A stretch of 64,000 nt of DNA from NCBI GenBank assembly GCA_017509605.1, contig JAFWPH010000007.1:62001-126000 (forward strand), read 5' to 3'. A model generated the notes under the pieces. It made no database searches. It saw only the letters and a program-made list of their open reading frames with translations, and was not told the DNA's origin. Numbering within the stretch: the first letter of the stretch is position 1; every line of letters starts with the position of its first letter. The DNA is from Bacteroidaceae bacterium (GTDB lineage: Bacteria > Bacteroidota > Bacteroidia > Bacteroidales > Bacteroidaceae). This document shows positions 53,700 to 62,741 of this stretch, one piece after another. Both the position numbers and the translations under genes were made by a program.

Positions 53700-55052
53700 G
53701 TGAAGACAAAAGGAAACAAATTGCTCATGTTCATGGCTCTGGCTTTAATCACGCCTGCCTGCCATGCACAAGACAGCGACAAGGACGGCGACAAGGTCAC
53801 ACTTGAACTCACGCTCGACAAAGCCATAGAAATTGCGCTCAGCGAGAACCCCACCATCAAGGTGGCGGACAAAGACGTGGAACTGAAAAACATCGCCGAC
53901 AAGGAAGCATGGCAGAGCTTGCTGCCTGAAGTGGCCATCAACGGAGGAATGACACACACTCTCCTTGCAGCAGAGATGAAACTCAACGGCAATTCATTCA
54001 AGATGGGTAAGGACGGAACGGCTACAGGAGCCGCTACACTCAACGTCAATTTCCCCATCTTCGCACCGGCGGTCTATAAGACAATGAAACTGACAAAAGC
54101 CGACATCGAATTGTCGCTGGAGAAAGCACGGTCATCAAGACTCGACCTCATCAACCAGGTTTCAAAGGCTTATTACCAAACCATGCTGGCACAGGACAGT
54201 TACAACGTGATGCAGCAGAGCCTGAAGACCAGTGAGGAGAACTACAATGTGGTGAAGTCTAAATATGACTTCGGGGCTGTAAGTGAATACGATGCATTGA
54301 GTGCCGAAGTGCAGATGAGAAACACAAAATCTGCCATGGTGTCCACCAAAAACGCACTCACACTTGCAGCACTGCAATTGAAAGTGCTGATGGGAGTCAC
54401 AGCCGACGTGAACATCAACATCAACGACCGCTTGGAAAACTACGAGGACAAACTGGTGTTAGCCGACATCACCGACCCTGACCGCGACCTCAGCAACAAC
54501 TCAATGATGCGGCAATTCGACCTCAACGAGAAATTGCTGAACCTCAACAGAAAGGTGCTTCAGACCAATTTCCTGCCGACGGTTGGATTCGCATGGGCAT
54601 ACCAATACCAGTCACTCTATAACGAGAACTGGAACATCTTCAACTACGACTGGGCATCAAGCTCCAATTTCCAAATCACATTCAGCATCCCTATCTACAG
54701 GGCAAGCAACTGGACCAAACTCAAGACCAACAAAATCCAAATGGAACAATTGCTTGATAACCGCCTCAACACAGAAAGGCAACTCATCATGGCGGTACAG
54801 AGCTACAGTACCAACATGTCATCGAGCATCGAACAAGTGGGAAGCAACCGACTGGCTATCCAGCAGGCCGAGAAAGCCAGAATGATCTCCACCAAAAGAT
54901 ACGAGGTGGGACGAGGCACTGTGCTCGAGATGAACGAGAGCGAAATGGCCCTCACACAATCAAAACTCAGTTACAACCAGTCCATTTACGATTATCTCAT
55001 CAACAAAGCCGACCTCGACTACACACTCGGCAAGGAGACCTATCTAAAATAA
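53700..55052 (+). CDS. TolC-like outer-membrane efflux protein
   Basis: 450 residues from a GTG at 53700 giving MKTKGNKLLMFMALALITPA as signal peptide; the first in-frame ATG would cut it short, so GTG is favoured. Two outer-membrane efflux repeats: KAIEIALSENPTIKVADKDV at the start of the mature protein and a second beginning near MRQFDLNEKLLNLNRKV; SKAYYQTMLAQDSYNVMQQS is a typical helix. Forms the exit duct for the pump encoded downstream. Confidence 0.92.
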   Translation: MKTKGNKLLMFMALALITPACHAQDSDKDGDKVTLELTLDKAIEIALSENPTIKVADKDVELKNIADKEAWQSLLPEVAINGGMTHTLLAAEMKLNGNSFKMGKDGTATGAATLNVNFPIFAPAVYKTMKLTKADIELSLEKARSSRLDLINQVSKAYYQTMLAQDSYNVMQQSLKTSEENYNVVKSKYDFGAVSEYDALSAEVQMRNTKSAMVSTKNALTLAALQLKVLMGVTADVNININDRLENYEDKLVLADITDPDRDLSNNSMMRQFDLNEKLLNLNRKVLQTNFLPTVGFAWAYQYQSLYNENWNIFNYDWASSSNFQITFSIPIYRASNWTKLKTNKIQMEQLLDNRLNTERQLIMAVQSYSTNMSSSIEQVGSNRLAIQQAEKARMISTKRYEVGRGTVLEMNESEMALTQSKLSYNQSIYDYLINKADLDYTLGKETYLK

Positions 55053-55061
55053 AATATCAAC

Positions 55062-55097
55062 TCGATATCCCGATATAACGGTTATAACGAGACAACG
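55062..55097. repeat. Nonamer micro-repeat (CGATATAAC-like), four units
   Basis: Four consecutive 9-base units begin ten bases after the TolC-like stop codon, in the 89-base gap before the adaptor gene. It lies inside the operon, so it is transcribed. Confidence 0.5.
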
Positions 55098-55141
55098 ACA
55101 GATCGAAAAAAAAGAAGAAATAACGAAAAAACAAGCATACA

Positions 55142-56158
55142 ATGAGAAAAGCATTACAGGCCTTCGCACTCGTAACAGGCGCACTTGCGATTGCGGCTTG
55201 CTCAAGCAAGGAAGAGAAGAAAGAAAGCACTGTGCCAGCAGCGAAAATTGAGGTGAAAGTGCAAAAAGTCACCACAGAGGAAATACCACAGACGGAAACC
55301 TACACGGCCAATGTGGAGAGCGACGTGAAAAACAACATATCACCCAATACGCCCTACCGCATAGAAAAAATCTACGTCGATGTCGGCGACCGTGTCAGCA
55401 AGGGACAAACAGTCGTACAGCTCGATGCCTCCAACCTGCGCCAATTGCAACTGCAGATAGAGAACCTGCGAACAGAGTTCAACAGAACAGACGGACTCTT
55501 TAAGGTGGGCGGAGTGTCAAAGGCCGAGTGGGACAACGCCAAGATGAACCTTGAAGTGCAGGAAACCATGTACAAGCAGATGGCACGCAACACACGTCTC
55601 GTGAGCCCCATCAGCGGTATCGTCACAGCACGCAACTACGATGACGGAGACATGTACTCCGGCACTCCCATCCTCACCGTGGAACAACTCAACCCCGTGA
55701 AGATGATTGTCAATGTGTCGGAGAGGTTCTTCAAACTCGTCTATACAAACATGCATGTCGACATTGAACTCGATGCCTACGAGGGCGAGCACTTCTCTGG
55801 TCGGATCTCGCGTATCTATCCCACTGTCGATGCCACCACCCACACCTTCCCCGTGGAAGTCATCGTCAGCAACCCGCAACAGAAAGTACGGCCAGGCATG
55901 TTCGCACGTGCCACCATCAACATGGGAAGCGAGAGCCGGGTGCTCATCCCCGATGTGGCGCTCGTGAAGCAGGTGGGTGCAGGCGACCGTTATGTGTATG
56001 TACACTCGGGAGGCAAAGTCACCTATCAGAAAGTGATCCTGGGTAAACACTTCGACGACAAGTATGAGATTATCAGCGGAGTGGAGCCAGGCAGCGAGGT
56101 GGTCATCGCCGGTATGTCGCGACTGGCCAACGGAAAGGAAGTCACAGTAGTGAAATAA
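55142..56158 (+). CDS. RND efflux periplasmic adaptor (HlyD/AcrA-like lipoprotein)
   Basis: 338 residues with lipobox AIAACSSKE. Beta-barrel/lipoyl architecture: first lipoyl half YTANVESDVKNNISPNTPYR with GDRVSKGQTVVQLDAS; helical hairpin LRQLQLQIENLRTEFNRTD; second half RLVSPISGIVTARNYDDGD; membrane-proximal end YVHSGGKVTYQKVILG ... GSEVVIAGMSRLANG. Links the inner-membrane pump to the TolC duct. Fourth-position regulation as for the operon. Confidence 0.93.
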   Translation: MRKALQAFALVTGALAIAACSSKEEKKESTVPAAKIEVKVQKVTTEEIPQTETYTANVESDVKNNISPNTPYRIEKIYVDVGDRVSKGQTVVQLDASNLRQLQLQIENLRTEFNRTDGLFKVGGVSKAEWDNAKMNLEVQETMYKQMARNTRLVSPISGIVTARNYDDGDMYSGTPILTVEQLNPVKMIVNVSERFFKLVYTNMHVDIELDAYEGEHFSGRISRIYPTVDATTHTFPVEVIVSNPQQKVRPGMFARATINMGSESRVLIPDVALVKQVGAGDRYVYVHSGGKVTYQKVILGKHFDDKYEIISGVEPGSEVVIAGMSRLANGKEVTVVK

Positions 56159-56195
56159 CCGATTCAGAAACCTTTAACGACTAACATATACCAAT

Positions 56196-59100
56196 ATGAG
56201 CCTATATGAAGGAGCGGTCAAACGACCGATTATGACAAGCCTCGTCTTCTTGGCCATCGTGATCCTGGGATTGTTCTCTCTCTCACGACTGCCCATCGAC
56301 CTCTACCCCGACATCGACACCAACACCATCATGGTGATGACATACTACAATGGTGCGTCGTCGGAAGATATCGAGAACAACGTGACCCGACCTATCGAAA
56401 ACGTGCTCAACTCCGTGGAGCACCTCAAGCACATCACATCCACGTCCAGCGAGGGTGTGTCGGTCGTGACACTCCAGTTCGAGTACGGACACAACATAGA
56501 TGTCCTCACCAACGACGTGAGAGACAAGCTCGACATGGTCAGCAACGCACTGCCCAACGAGGCACAGACTCCCATACTCTTCAAGTTCTCCACCGACATG
56601 ATCCCCATCCTGCTCCTATCCGCACAGGCTGAGGAAAGTCAGAAAGCACTCTACAAGATTCTCGACGACAACGTGGCCAACCCACTGGCACGTATCGACG
56701 GAGTGGGATCCGTGTCTATCGTCGGTGCGCCAGAACGAGAAATCAACATCTACCTGAACCCGCAGAAAATGGAGGCCTATGGCCTGAGCGCCGCACAGAT
56801 CAGCGCGGCCATAGCTGCTGAGAACAGGAACATCACAGGCGGTACTGTCGATATCGGAAACAGCACCTTCTCCGTACGCATAGAAGGAGAGTTTACCGAC
56901 CCACAACAGATGCTGAATGTCATCGTGGGAAGCCGAAACGGCATCAATGTCTATCTCAAGGATGTCGCTCGCATTCAGGACGATGTGCAGGAAAGAGCAC
57001 AGAAATCGTTCACCAACGGAAAACAAGGTGCCATGGTCATCATCCAAAAACAAAGTGGCGCCAACTCCGTGGCCATCTCCAACGAGGTGAAGAAACGACT
57101 GCCCGACATTGAGAAGAACCTGCCTTCCGACGTGAAACTGGGCGTGATTGTAGAGACATCGGAGAACATCATCAACACCATCAACACACTCTCGGAGACC
57201 ATACTCTACGCCATGCTCTTCGTGGTCATCGTGGTGTTCCTGTTCCTCGGACGATGGAGGGCCACCGTCATCATCTCCATCACCATCCCTATGTCGCTCA
57301 TCGCGTCGTTTATCTACCTCTATGCGACAGGTGGCTCACTCAACATGATATCGCTGTCCTGTCTGTCCATTGCCATCGGTAGCGTCGTCGATGACGCCAT
57401 TGTGGTACTTGAAAACGTCACGACACACATTGAGCGAGGGTCGGATCCAAAACAAGCCGCCATACACGGCACCAACGAGGTGGCCATCTCCGTTATCGCC
57501 TCAACGCTCACCATGATCTGCGTGTTCTTCCCCCTGACCATGGTAACTGGTATGTCGGGTGTGCTCTTCAAGCAACTTGGATGGATGATGTGCGTCATCA
57601 TGACGGTATCAACCACATCGGCTTTGTCGTTCACACCCATGCTCTGCTCTCAGATGCTCAAACTGCAGAAGAAGCAAAGCAAGGCGTTCAAGATGTTCTA
57701 CACGCCTATATCCAAAGCACTCGCCAAACTCGATGACTGGTACACCGAACGCATCAACTGGGCTGTGCGCCACCGAGCCACCGTCATCATCGGCAGTTTC
57801 CTTTTGTTCATCTTCTCACTTGTTCTCGCAAAGGTGGTGGGCATCGAAAGTGAATATTTCCCTGCAAACGACAACGGACGTATCGGAGCCACTCTCGAAC
57901 TTCCCATCGGATCACGAGTGGAACAGGCTGAAGAGTTGGCACAAAGAATGACCAACATGTGGAAAGAACGCTATGGCTCCAACCTCAGGGTCATCAACTA
58001 CCGAGTGGGAAGGGCTGGCGACAGCAACACTTTCGCCTCCATGAACTCCAACGGAGATTACCTCATATCGTTCAACATCACGCTCGTACCTTCCAACCAA
58101 CGCAAGATAGGTCTGGCGAAGGTCTGCGACGAGATGCGCGAGGACTGCAAGAATGTGCCCGAACTGGCCAAGTACCGAATCATGATGGGTGGACAACAAG
58201 GTGGTATGGGCGGACAAAACACCGCCACGTTTGAAGTCTATGGATACGACATGCAGGCCACTTACGATTATGCCTCTGCATTGCGCGACTCCTTCCGCAA
58301 CAGTCCCATCGTCACCGAGGCACTCGTATCCCGTTCCGACTACGAGCCTGAACTGGTCGTGAACTTCGACCGCGACAAACTCGCCATGTACGGACTCGGA
58401 ATGAGCGATGCGGCCGGACACATCAGAAACCTTATCAACGGAAGCCTGCTTTCCTATTTCCGCGAGGATGGAGAGGAATACGACATCAAAGTGAGATTCG
58501 AACCCACAGCACGACAGAGTGTCAATGACCTGGAGAACCTGTTGATACCCAACAACCAAGGCGTCAACATCCGAGTGGGAGACATCGCAACCATCGAGGA
58601 GTCGAGCATACCACCCACTATTGAACGCAAGGACCGACAGCGTATTGTCACCGTGACTGCAGTGCTCAAGGACGGTTACGCACTCTCTGAAGGTGTGGAT
58701 CTGGGTAACCAGTTGACAGAGAAAATCGACCGACCCAGCGGAGTGACTGTACAGGTGGCTGGCTCTTACGAGGATCAACAGGAAGCCAACCGCGACCTTG
58801 GAACACTCGGCGCGCTCATCATCATCCTCGTGTTCATCGTCATGGCGGCTCAGTTCGAATCGCTCACCTACCCCTTCATCATCATCATCTCAATCGTGTT
58901 CGCACTCTCGGGTATCATCTTCGCACTCTTGCTCACTGGCACCAGCATCAACATCATGTCTATGCTTGGAGGCATCATGCTGATCGGTATCGTGGTGAAG
59001 AACGGTATTGTGCTCATCGACTACACGCAGTTGATGAGAGAACGAGGTATGGGACTCATACGCAGTGCGGTAGTGGCTGCACGAAGCCGTCTGCGACCCA

Positions 59101-59399
59101 TCCTCATGACATCTCTTACCACCATCCTCGGTATGCTGCCACTGGCAGCCGGACAAGGAGTGGGCTCGGAGATGTGGAGACCTCTCGGTGTCTCCATCAT
59201 CGGTGGTCTGACGGTATCAACCATCATGACTCTGGTCTATGTGCCATCCATGTTCTGTATCTTCGGCGCTAACGGCGTCAAAGTGAAGCGTCGCAAGATG
59301 CGCAAGCAGCGCGAACTCCAGGCCTACTGGAACGAGCATAAACAAGAAGAAATGCTCAACGCACAGGCTTTCAGTGAGAAAAAGAAAAAAATAGAATGA
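56196..59399 (+). CDS. RND efflux pump (AcrB/HAE-1-like)
   Basis: 1067 residues, inner-membrane proton-driven drug exporter. Starts MSLYEGAVKRPIMTSLVFLA; contains IAIGSVVDDAIVVLENV with the Asp-Asp proton relay, and VVKNGIVLIDYTQLMRERG with the matching Lys in the second half. Twelve helices in two halves with large periplasmic loops. The cytoplasmic tail is charged (KKKKIE). Substrate range cannot be inferred. Confidence 0.95.
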   Translation: MSLYEGAVKRPIMTSLVFLAIVILGLFSLSRLPIDLYPDIDTNTIMVMTYYNGASSEDIENNVTRPIENVLNSVEHLKHITSTSSEGVSVVTLQFEYGHNIDVLTNDVRDKLDMVSNALPNEAQTPILFKFSTDMIPILLLSAQAEESQKALYKILDDNVANPLARIDGVGSVSIVGAPEREINIYLNPQKMEAYGLSAAQISAAIAAENRNITGGTVDIGNSTFSVRIEGEFTDPQQMLNVIVGSRNGINVYLKDVARIQDDVQERAQKSFTNGKQGAMVIIQKQSGANSVAISNEVKKRLPDIEKNLPSDVKLGVIVETSENIINTINTLSETILYAMLFVVIVVFLFLGRWRATVIISITIPMSLIASFIYLYATGGSLNMISLSCLSIAIGSVVDDAIVVLENVTTHIERGSDPKQAAIHGTNEVAISVIASTLTMICVFFPLTMVTGMSGVLFKQLGWMMCVIMTVSTTSALSFTPMLCSQMLKLQKKQSKAFKMFYTPISKALAKLDDWYTERINWAVRHRATVIIGSFLLFIFSLVLAKVVGIESEYFPANDNGRIGATLELPIGSRVEQAEELAQRMTNMWKERYGSNLRVINYRVGRAGDSNTFASMNSNGDYLISFNITLVPSNQRKIGLAKVCDEMREDCKNVPELAKYRIMMGGQQGGMGGQNTATFEVYGYDMQATYDYASALRDSFRNSPIVTEALVSRSDYEPELVVNFDRDKLAMYGLGMSDAAGHIRNLINGSLLSYFREDGEEYDIKVRFEPTARQSVNDLENLLIPNNQGVNIRVGDIATIEESSIPPTIERKDRQRIVTVTAVLKDGYALSEGVDLGNQLTEKIDRPSGVTVQVAGSYEDQQEANRDLGTLGALIIILVFIVMAAQFESLTYPFIIIISIVFALSGIIFALLLTGTSINIMSMLGGIMLIGIVVKNGIVLIDYTQLMRERGMGLIRSAVVAARSRLRPILMTSLTTILGMLPLAAGQGVGSEMWRPLGVSIIGGLTVSTIMTLVYVPSMFCIFGANGVKVKRRKMRKQRELQAYWNEHKQEEMLNAQAFSEKKKKIE

Positions 59400-59423
59400 A
59401 CCGACACGCATAAAACGACAAGT

Positions 59424-59717
59424 ATGAAAAGTGTAATGATATCTTTCGACCAGGCCTCATACGAGAAGGTGCTGGCAGCGCTCGACCGTACCAACTGCCG
59501 TGGATTTACCCTTTTCCCCCTCACCAGTGGAAGAGGAAGCAAGACTGGCGATCCCCACTTTGGGTCGCATGCCTGGCCATCCACTTGCTCAACCATCATC
59601 ACCATCGTGGAGGACGAGAAGGTCGATAGACTATTGAAACGCCTTCACGCCATCGACACTGAGTCGGAAATGCTCGGACTGCGAGCTTTCGTCTGGAATG
59701 TCGAAAAAACCATTTAA
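59424..59717 (+). CDS. Small PII/CutA-like protein in the efflux operon
   Basis: 97 residues, cytoplasmic. The pattern beta-alpha-beta ... (MKSVMISFDQASYEKVLAAL, then a loop RGSKTGDPHFG, then STIITIVEDEKVDRLLKRL) fits the ferredoxin-like fold of PII-type trimers, with an exposed loop between strands 2 and 3. I recall similar small PII-like proteins beside Bacteroidota RND pumps, but the family name is uncertain. It starts 25 bases after the pump and is the last gene before the terminator, so it may be a sensor or regulator of pump activity. Confidence 0.65.
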   Translation: MKSVMISFDQASYEKVLAALDRTNCRGFTLFPLTSGRGSKTGDPHFGSHAWPSTCSTIITIVEDEKVDRLLKRLHAIDTESEMLGLRAFVWNVEKTI

Positions 59718-59733
59718 GCGTCTTCGGAGAATC

Positions 59734-59796
59734 TTAGGTATCTGGAAGCTATAGAAAACATAGTCCACCTGGAAAACCTATACAACCTCCAACGCT
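59734..59796. repeat. Nonamer micro-repeat (TRKAAAACC), seven units
   Basis: Seven consecutive 9-base units, each opening with T and mostly ending AACC, AACA or similar, start 17 bases after the stop of the PII-like gene. Unit sequence differs from all other arrays here. Confidence 0.55.
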
Positions 59797-59857
59797 TAAA
59801 ACTTCTTGGAATGTGTACGTTCACATGCCAACACATCCCAAACACAAACCAATTGTC

Positions 59858-59896
59858 AAGTCGAGTTTGCATTTTAGCAAACTCGACTTCCTTTTT
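59858..59896 (+). terminator. Terminator of the efflux operon
   Basis: Perfect 13-bp stem (AAGTCGAGTTTGC at 59858-59870 with 59877-59889), 6-base loop, followed by CCTTTTT. Confidence 0.9.
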
Positions 59897-59981
59897 GCGT
59901 AAATATATACACAAAAATGCAGAAGATGTGAATAAATCCTAAAAAGTTGTTCGCTTTATACCAAGAGTCCAAAGTTTTTTA

Positions 59982-59989
59982 TAACTTTG
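59982..59989 (+). promoter_or_regulatory. -7 box for ndk
   Basis: TAACTTTG, exact, 46 bases before the ndk ATG. The -33 region lacks TTG at the right distance. Confidence 0.5.
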
Positions 59990-60034
59990 CACAATAAATT
60001 GCGAAAAAACGTAGTTATAAAATCAGACACTGAA

Positions 60035-60499
60035 ATGTTGGAGAAAACTTTAGTTATACTCAAGCCGTCTGCAGTGCAACGCGCAATAGTCGGTGAAGTA
60101 ACAGCAAGATTTGAGCGCAAGGGATTACGTCTGGCAGGAATGAAGATGATGCAACTTACCGACGAATTGCTCAATGAACACTACGCACACCTCAGTAGCA
60201 AGCCTTTCTTCCAAAGAATCAAGAACTCCATGATGGCAGCTCCCGTCATCTGCTGCTGTTATGAGGGAGTGGATGCCGTGGAAACCGTACGCAGTATGAC
60301 TGGCAGTACCAACGGACGAAAAGCCGCTCCAGGTACCATCAGAGGCGACTTCGGCATGAGTTTCCAGGAAAATATCATCCACACTTCCGACTCTCCTGAA
60401 AACGCTATCGTCGAACTCAACCGTTTCTTCAAACCTGAGGAAATCTTCGACTACAAGCAATCAACATTCCAGTTCCTCTACGCTAACGACGAATATTAA
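60035..60499 (+). CDS. ndk: Nucleoside diphosphate kinase
   Basis: Equalises nucleoside triphosphate pools by transfer of the gamma phosphate via a phospho-histidine. 154 residues from the ATG at 60035; the frame extends 16 codons upstream from a TTG, but that overlaps the promoter. Signatures: EKTLVILKPSAVQR, RIKNSMMAAPV, and the active-site His116 in ENIIHTSDSPENA. Confidence 0.96.
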   Translation: MLEKTLVILKPSAVQRAIVGEVTARFERKGLRLAGMKMMQLTDELLNEHYAHLSSKPFFQRIKNSMMAAPVICCCYEGVDAVETVRSMTGSTNGRKAAPGTIRGDFGMSFQENIIHTSDSPENAIVELNRFFKPEEIFDYKQSTFQFLYANDEY

Positions 60500-60533
60500 A
60501 ACATATTTATTAACTTTTTAAACCGCTTAAAAC

Positions 60534-61502
60534 GTGACAATCTCCCTTATCAAAAAGACATTCGGTTTTGTATTGTTGTCAATGTCCACACTGCAAATCC
60601 AGGCACAAGACATCATCGCCCACCAGGCTGCCTCCGACAAGCAGATGAAAGACATCAGCACCATCAAAACCCACAAGATTCTTAACAATGCCAATCTCAA
60701 CAATCCTGCTACCAATGTCTATTCCAACTGGGACAACGCCAGCGTGAACAGTGTGGCCGGTGTGGTACCGTCAAACTTCAAAATCGACCTTAGGGGTTTT
60801 TGCATGCCTACTCCAAGCCGTGTAGTAACCTCTAAGTTTGGCTACCGTTGGCACCGCCAGCACCAGGGACTTGATATCAAGGTGTATGTCGGCGACACCA
60901 TTCGTGCCGCATTCGACGGAAAGATTCGTGTAGTGAAGTACGACGGAAACGGATACGGACATTATGTCGTCATCCGCCATCCCAACGGACTTGAAACCCT
61001 CTATGGACACATGAGCAGAACATTGGTGAACCCTGACCAAATCGTGAAAGCCGGACAAGTGATAGGACTCGGCGGAAACACAGGTCGTTCCACTGGCTCA
61101 CACCTCCACTTCGAGACACGACTCGCTGGCAAGGCCATCGACCCCACACTCCTTTTCGACTTCCCCAACCAGGATATCGTCAGCGACTACTACATCTACC
61201 GCGGCGAGAAAATACAGAAAGAGGCTCGCACATCCGCTTCAGCACTCGCTTCTGTAGCCAACGACCAGAACAACCTGGAGAGAGCACTTGAGACCGCTGA
61301 GAAGAAAGCTTCCACCAACAGCCGACGCAACACATCTTCCCGCAAGGTGGCACAGAGCAAAGCCAAGTCTTACAAAGTGAAGAAAGGCGACACACTCTAC
61401 AGCATCGCAAAGAAAAGCGGAATGAGCGTGAAAGAGCTATGCAAGAAGAACGGCATCAAGCAGACTGCTAAAATCAAGCCAGGACAGACCTTGAAGTGCT
61501 GA
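60534..61502 (+). CDS. Secreted M23 peptidase with LysM domain
   Basis: 322 residues from a GTG at 60534 giving the signal peptide LIKKTFGFVLLSMSTLQIQA. LytM/M23 domain about residues 95-205: SKFGYRWHRQHQGLDIKVYV contains the His/Asp zinc ligands (HxGLD), with YGHMSRTLV and the closing HLHFE pair in GSHLHFETRL. A Ser/Lys-rich linker leads to one LysM repeat at the end (YKVKKGDTLYSIAKKSGMSV). It would cut peptidoglycan cross-bridges in the periplasm. The metal-ligand residues are present, so it may be active. Follows ndk by 34 bases. Confidence 0.92.
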   Translation: MTISLIKKTFGFVLLSMSTLQIQAQDIIAHQAASDKQMKDISTIKTHKILNNANLNNPATNVYSNWDNASVNSVAGVVPSNFKIDLRGFCMPTPSRVVTSKFGYRWHRQHQGLDIKVYVGDTIRAAFDGKIRVVKYDGNGYGHYVVIRHPNGLETLYGHMSRTLVNPDQIVKAGQVIGLGGNTGRSTGSHLHFETRLAGKAIDPTLLFDFPNQDIVSDYYIYRGEKIQKEARTSASALASVANDQNNLERALETAEKKASTNSRRNTSSRKVAQSKAKSYKVKKGDTLYSIAKKSGMSVKELCKKNGIKQTAKIKPGQTLKC

Positions 61503-61531
61503 TTTGATCATTAAACTTTATCAATAAACCA

Positions 61532-61573
61532 ACAATAATAAAGGCGCATCTTCAGATGCGCCTTTATTATTGT
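61532..61573. terminator. Bidirectional terminator between M23 peptidase and leuB
   Basis: Perfect 20-bp stem (61532-61551 with 61554-61573, core AAAGGCGCATCT) with a 2-base loop; T-rich on one side and A-rich on the other. Serves both convergent genes. Confidence 0.95.
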
Positions 61574-61593
61574 CATATCATGAACAACGGGTT

Positions 61594-62655
61594 TTACTTA
61601 TTCTTGATGTAGTCCACGATCCAGGCACCGACTTCTTTCGTGCCGTACTTGGCTCCGCCCTCCACCTGAATCTCAGGGGTGCGCACATTCTGGTCAAGGG
61701 AAGCGTTGACAGCCTCGCGGATGAGCGCGCCCTCAGCCTTGAGGTCGAAGTACTCGAACAACATGGCCACTGAGAGAATCTGAGCCAACGGATTGGCGAT
61801 ATTCAGTCCCTTGGCCTGTGGCCAAGAACCATGGATGGGCTCAAACACAGGTGTGTGCTCACCTGTGGAAGCGGACGGAAGGAGTCCCATCGAACCCGTG
61901 ATGCAAGACCCCTCATCGGTCAGGATATCACCGAAGGTGTTCTCTGTCACCATCACGTCGAAGAAACGAGGCTCCTGAATCATACGCATAGCAGCGTTAT
62001 CCACATACATGTAGTCGGTCTTCACCTCTGGATACTGAGGTGCCATCTCCTGGGCAATCTTGCGCCACAGACGGCTCGATGCAAGCACGTTGGCTTTATC
62101 TACCACTGTGAGGTGCTTATTGCGCTTCATGGCGTATTCAAAACCAACCTTCAGAATACGCTCAATCTCGGGACGGGTATAATAATTGGTGTCGTATGCC
62201 TTGTCGTCGGCTTCATACTTCTCACCGAAATACATACCGCCTGTCAACTCACGGATGCAAATGAAGTCTGCGCCACGAACAAGTTCATCTTTCAAGGGGG
62301 ATTTGTGCACAAGGCAGTCGAAAGTCGTCACAGGACGAATATTGGCGAACAGGCCAAGTTTCTTGCGCATGGCCAGCAAACCCTGCTCGGGACGCACCTT
62401 GGCATTAGGATTGTTGTCGAACTTAGGATCACCTACCGAGGCAAAAAGCACGGCATCACTCTCCATACACAGTTTGAAAGTGTCCTCTGGAAACGGGTCA
62501 CCAACCTTGTCGATGGCATCGGCTCCACAAATCGCATATTCATAACTCAGTTCGTGACCGAATTTCTCACTGATGGCCTTGGCTACGGCCAGACCCTGTT
62601 CCATAATCTCTGGTCCTATGCCATCACCTGGCAGGACCGCAAGTTTCAGTTTCAT
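61594..62655 (-). CDS. leuB: 3-isopropylmalate dehydrogenase
   Basis: Oxidises and decarboxylates 3-isopropylmalate in leucine synthesis. 353 residues. Blocks [47 protein letters not shown], and the metal/coenzyme end [19 protein letters not shown] with [13 protein letters not shown]. Downstream of the leuA-like gene, separated by 86 bases carrying a nonamer repeat. Confidence 0.96.
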   Translation of the reverse strand: MKLKLAVLPGDGIGPEIMEQGLAVAKAISEKFGHELSYEYAICGADAIDKVGDPFPEDTFKLCMESDAVLFASVGDPKFDNNPNAKVRPEQGLLAMRKKLGLFANIRPVTTFDCLVHKSPLKDELVRGADFICIRELTGGMYFGEKYEADDKAYDTNYYTRPEIERILKVGFEYAMKRNKHLTVVDKANVLASSRLWRKIAQEMAPQYPEVKTDYMYVDNAAMRMIQEPRFFDVMVTENTFGDILTDEGSCITGSMGLLPSASTGEHTPVFEPIHGSWPQAKGLNIANPLAQILSVAMLFEYFDLKAEGALIREAVNASLDQNVRTPEIQVEGGAKYGTKEVGAWIVDYIKNK

Positions 62656-62688
62656 TGTCGTTATCTTTTTATTGGAAATATTTCTTAT

Positions 62689-62733
62689 GATTCCAGGATA
62701 TCCGGAGTTTCCGGATTATCCAACTATTCCGGC
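62689..62733. repeat. Tandem nonamer micro-repeat (NNTTCCGGA), five units
   Basis: Five 9-base units with core TTCCGG or TATCCGG, in the leuA-like/leuB gap. Same unit family as 4856-4900. Confidence 0.7.
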
Positions 62734-62741
62734 TTTTCTTG

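Larger units (their letters stand above)
59718..60034. other. Intergenic region between efflux operon and ndk
   Basis: 317 bases: a nonamer repeat array (59734-59796), a strong terminator (59858-59896), then the ndk -7 box and leader. Confidence 0.7.
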
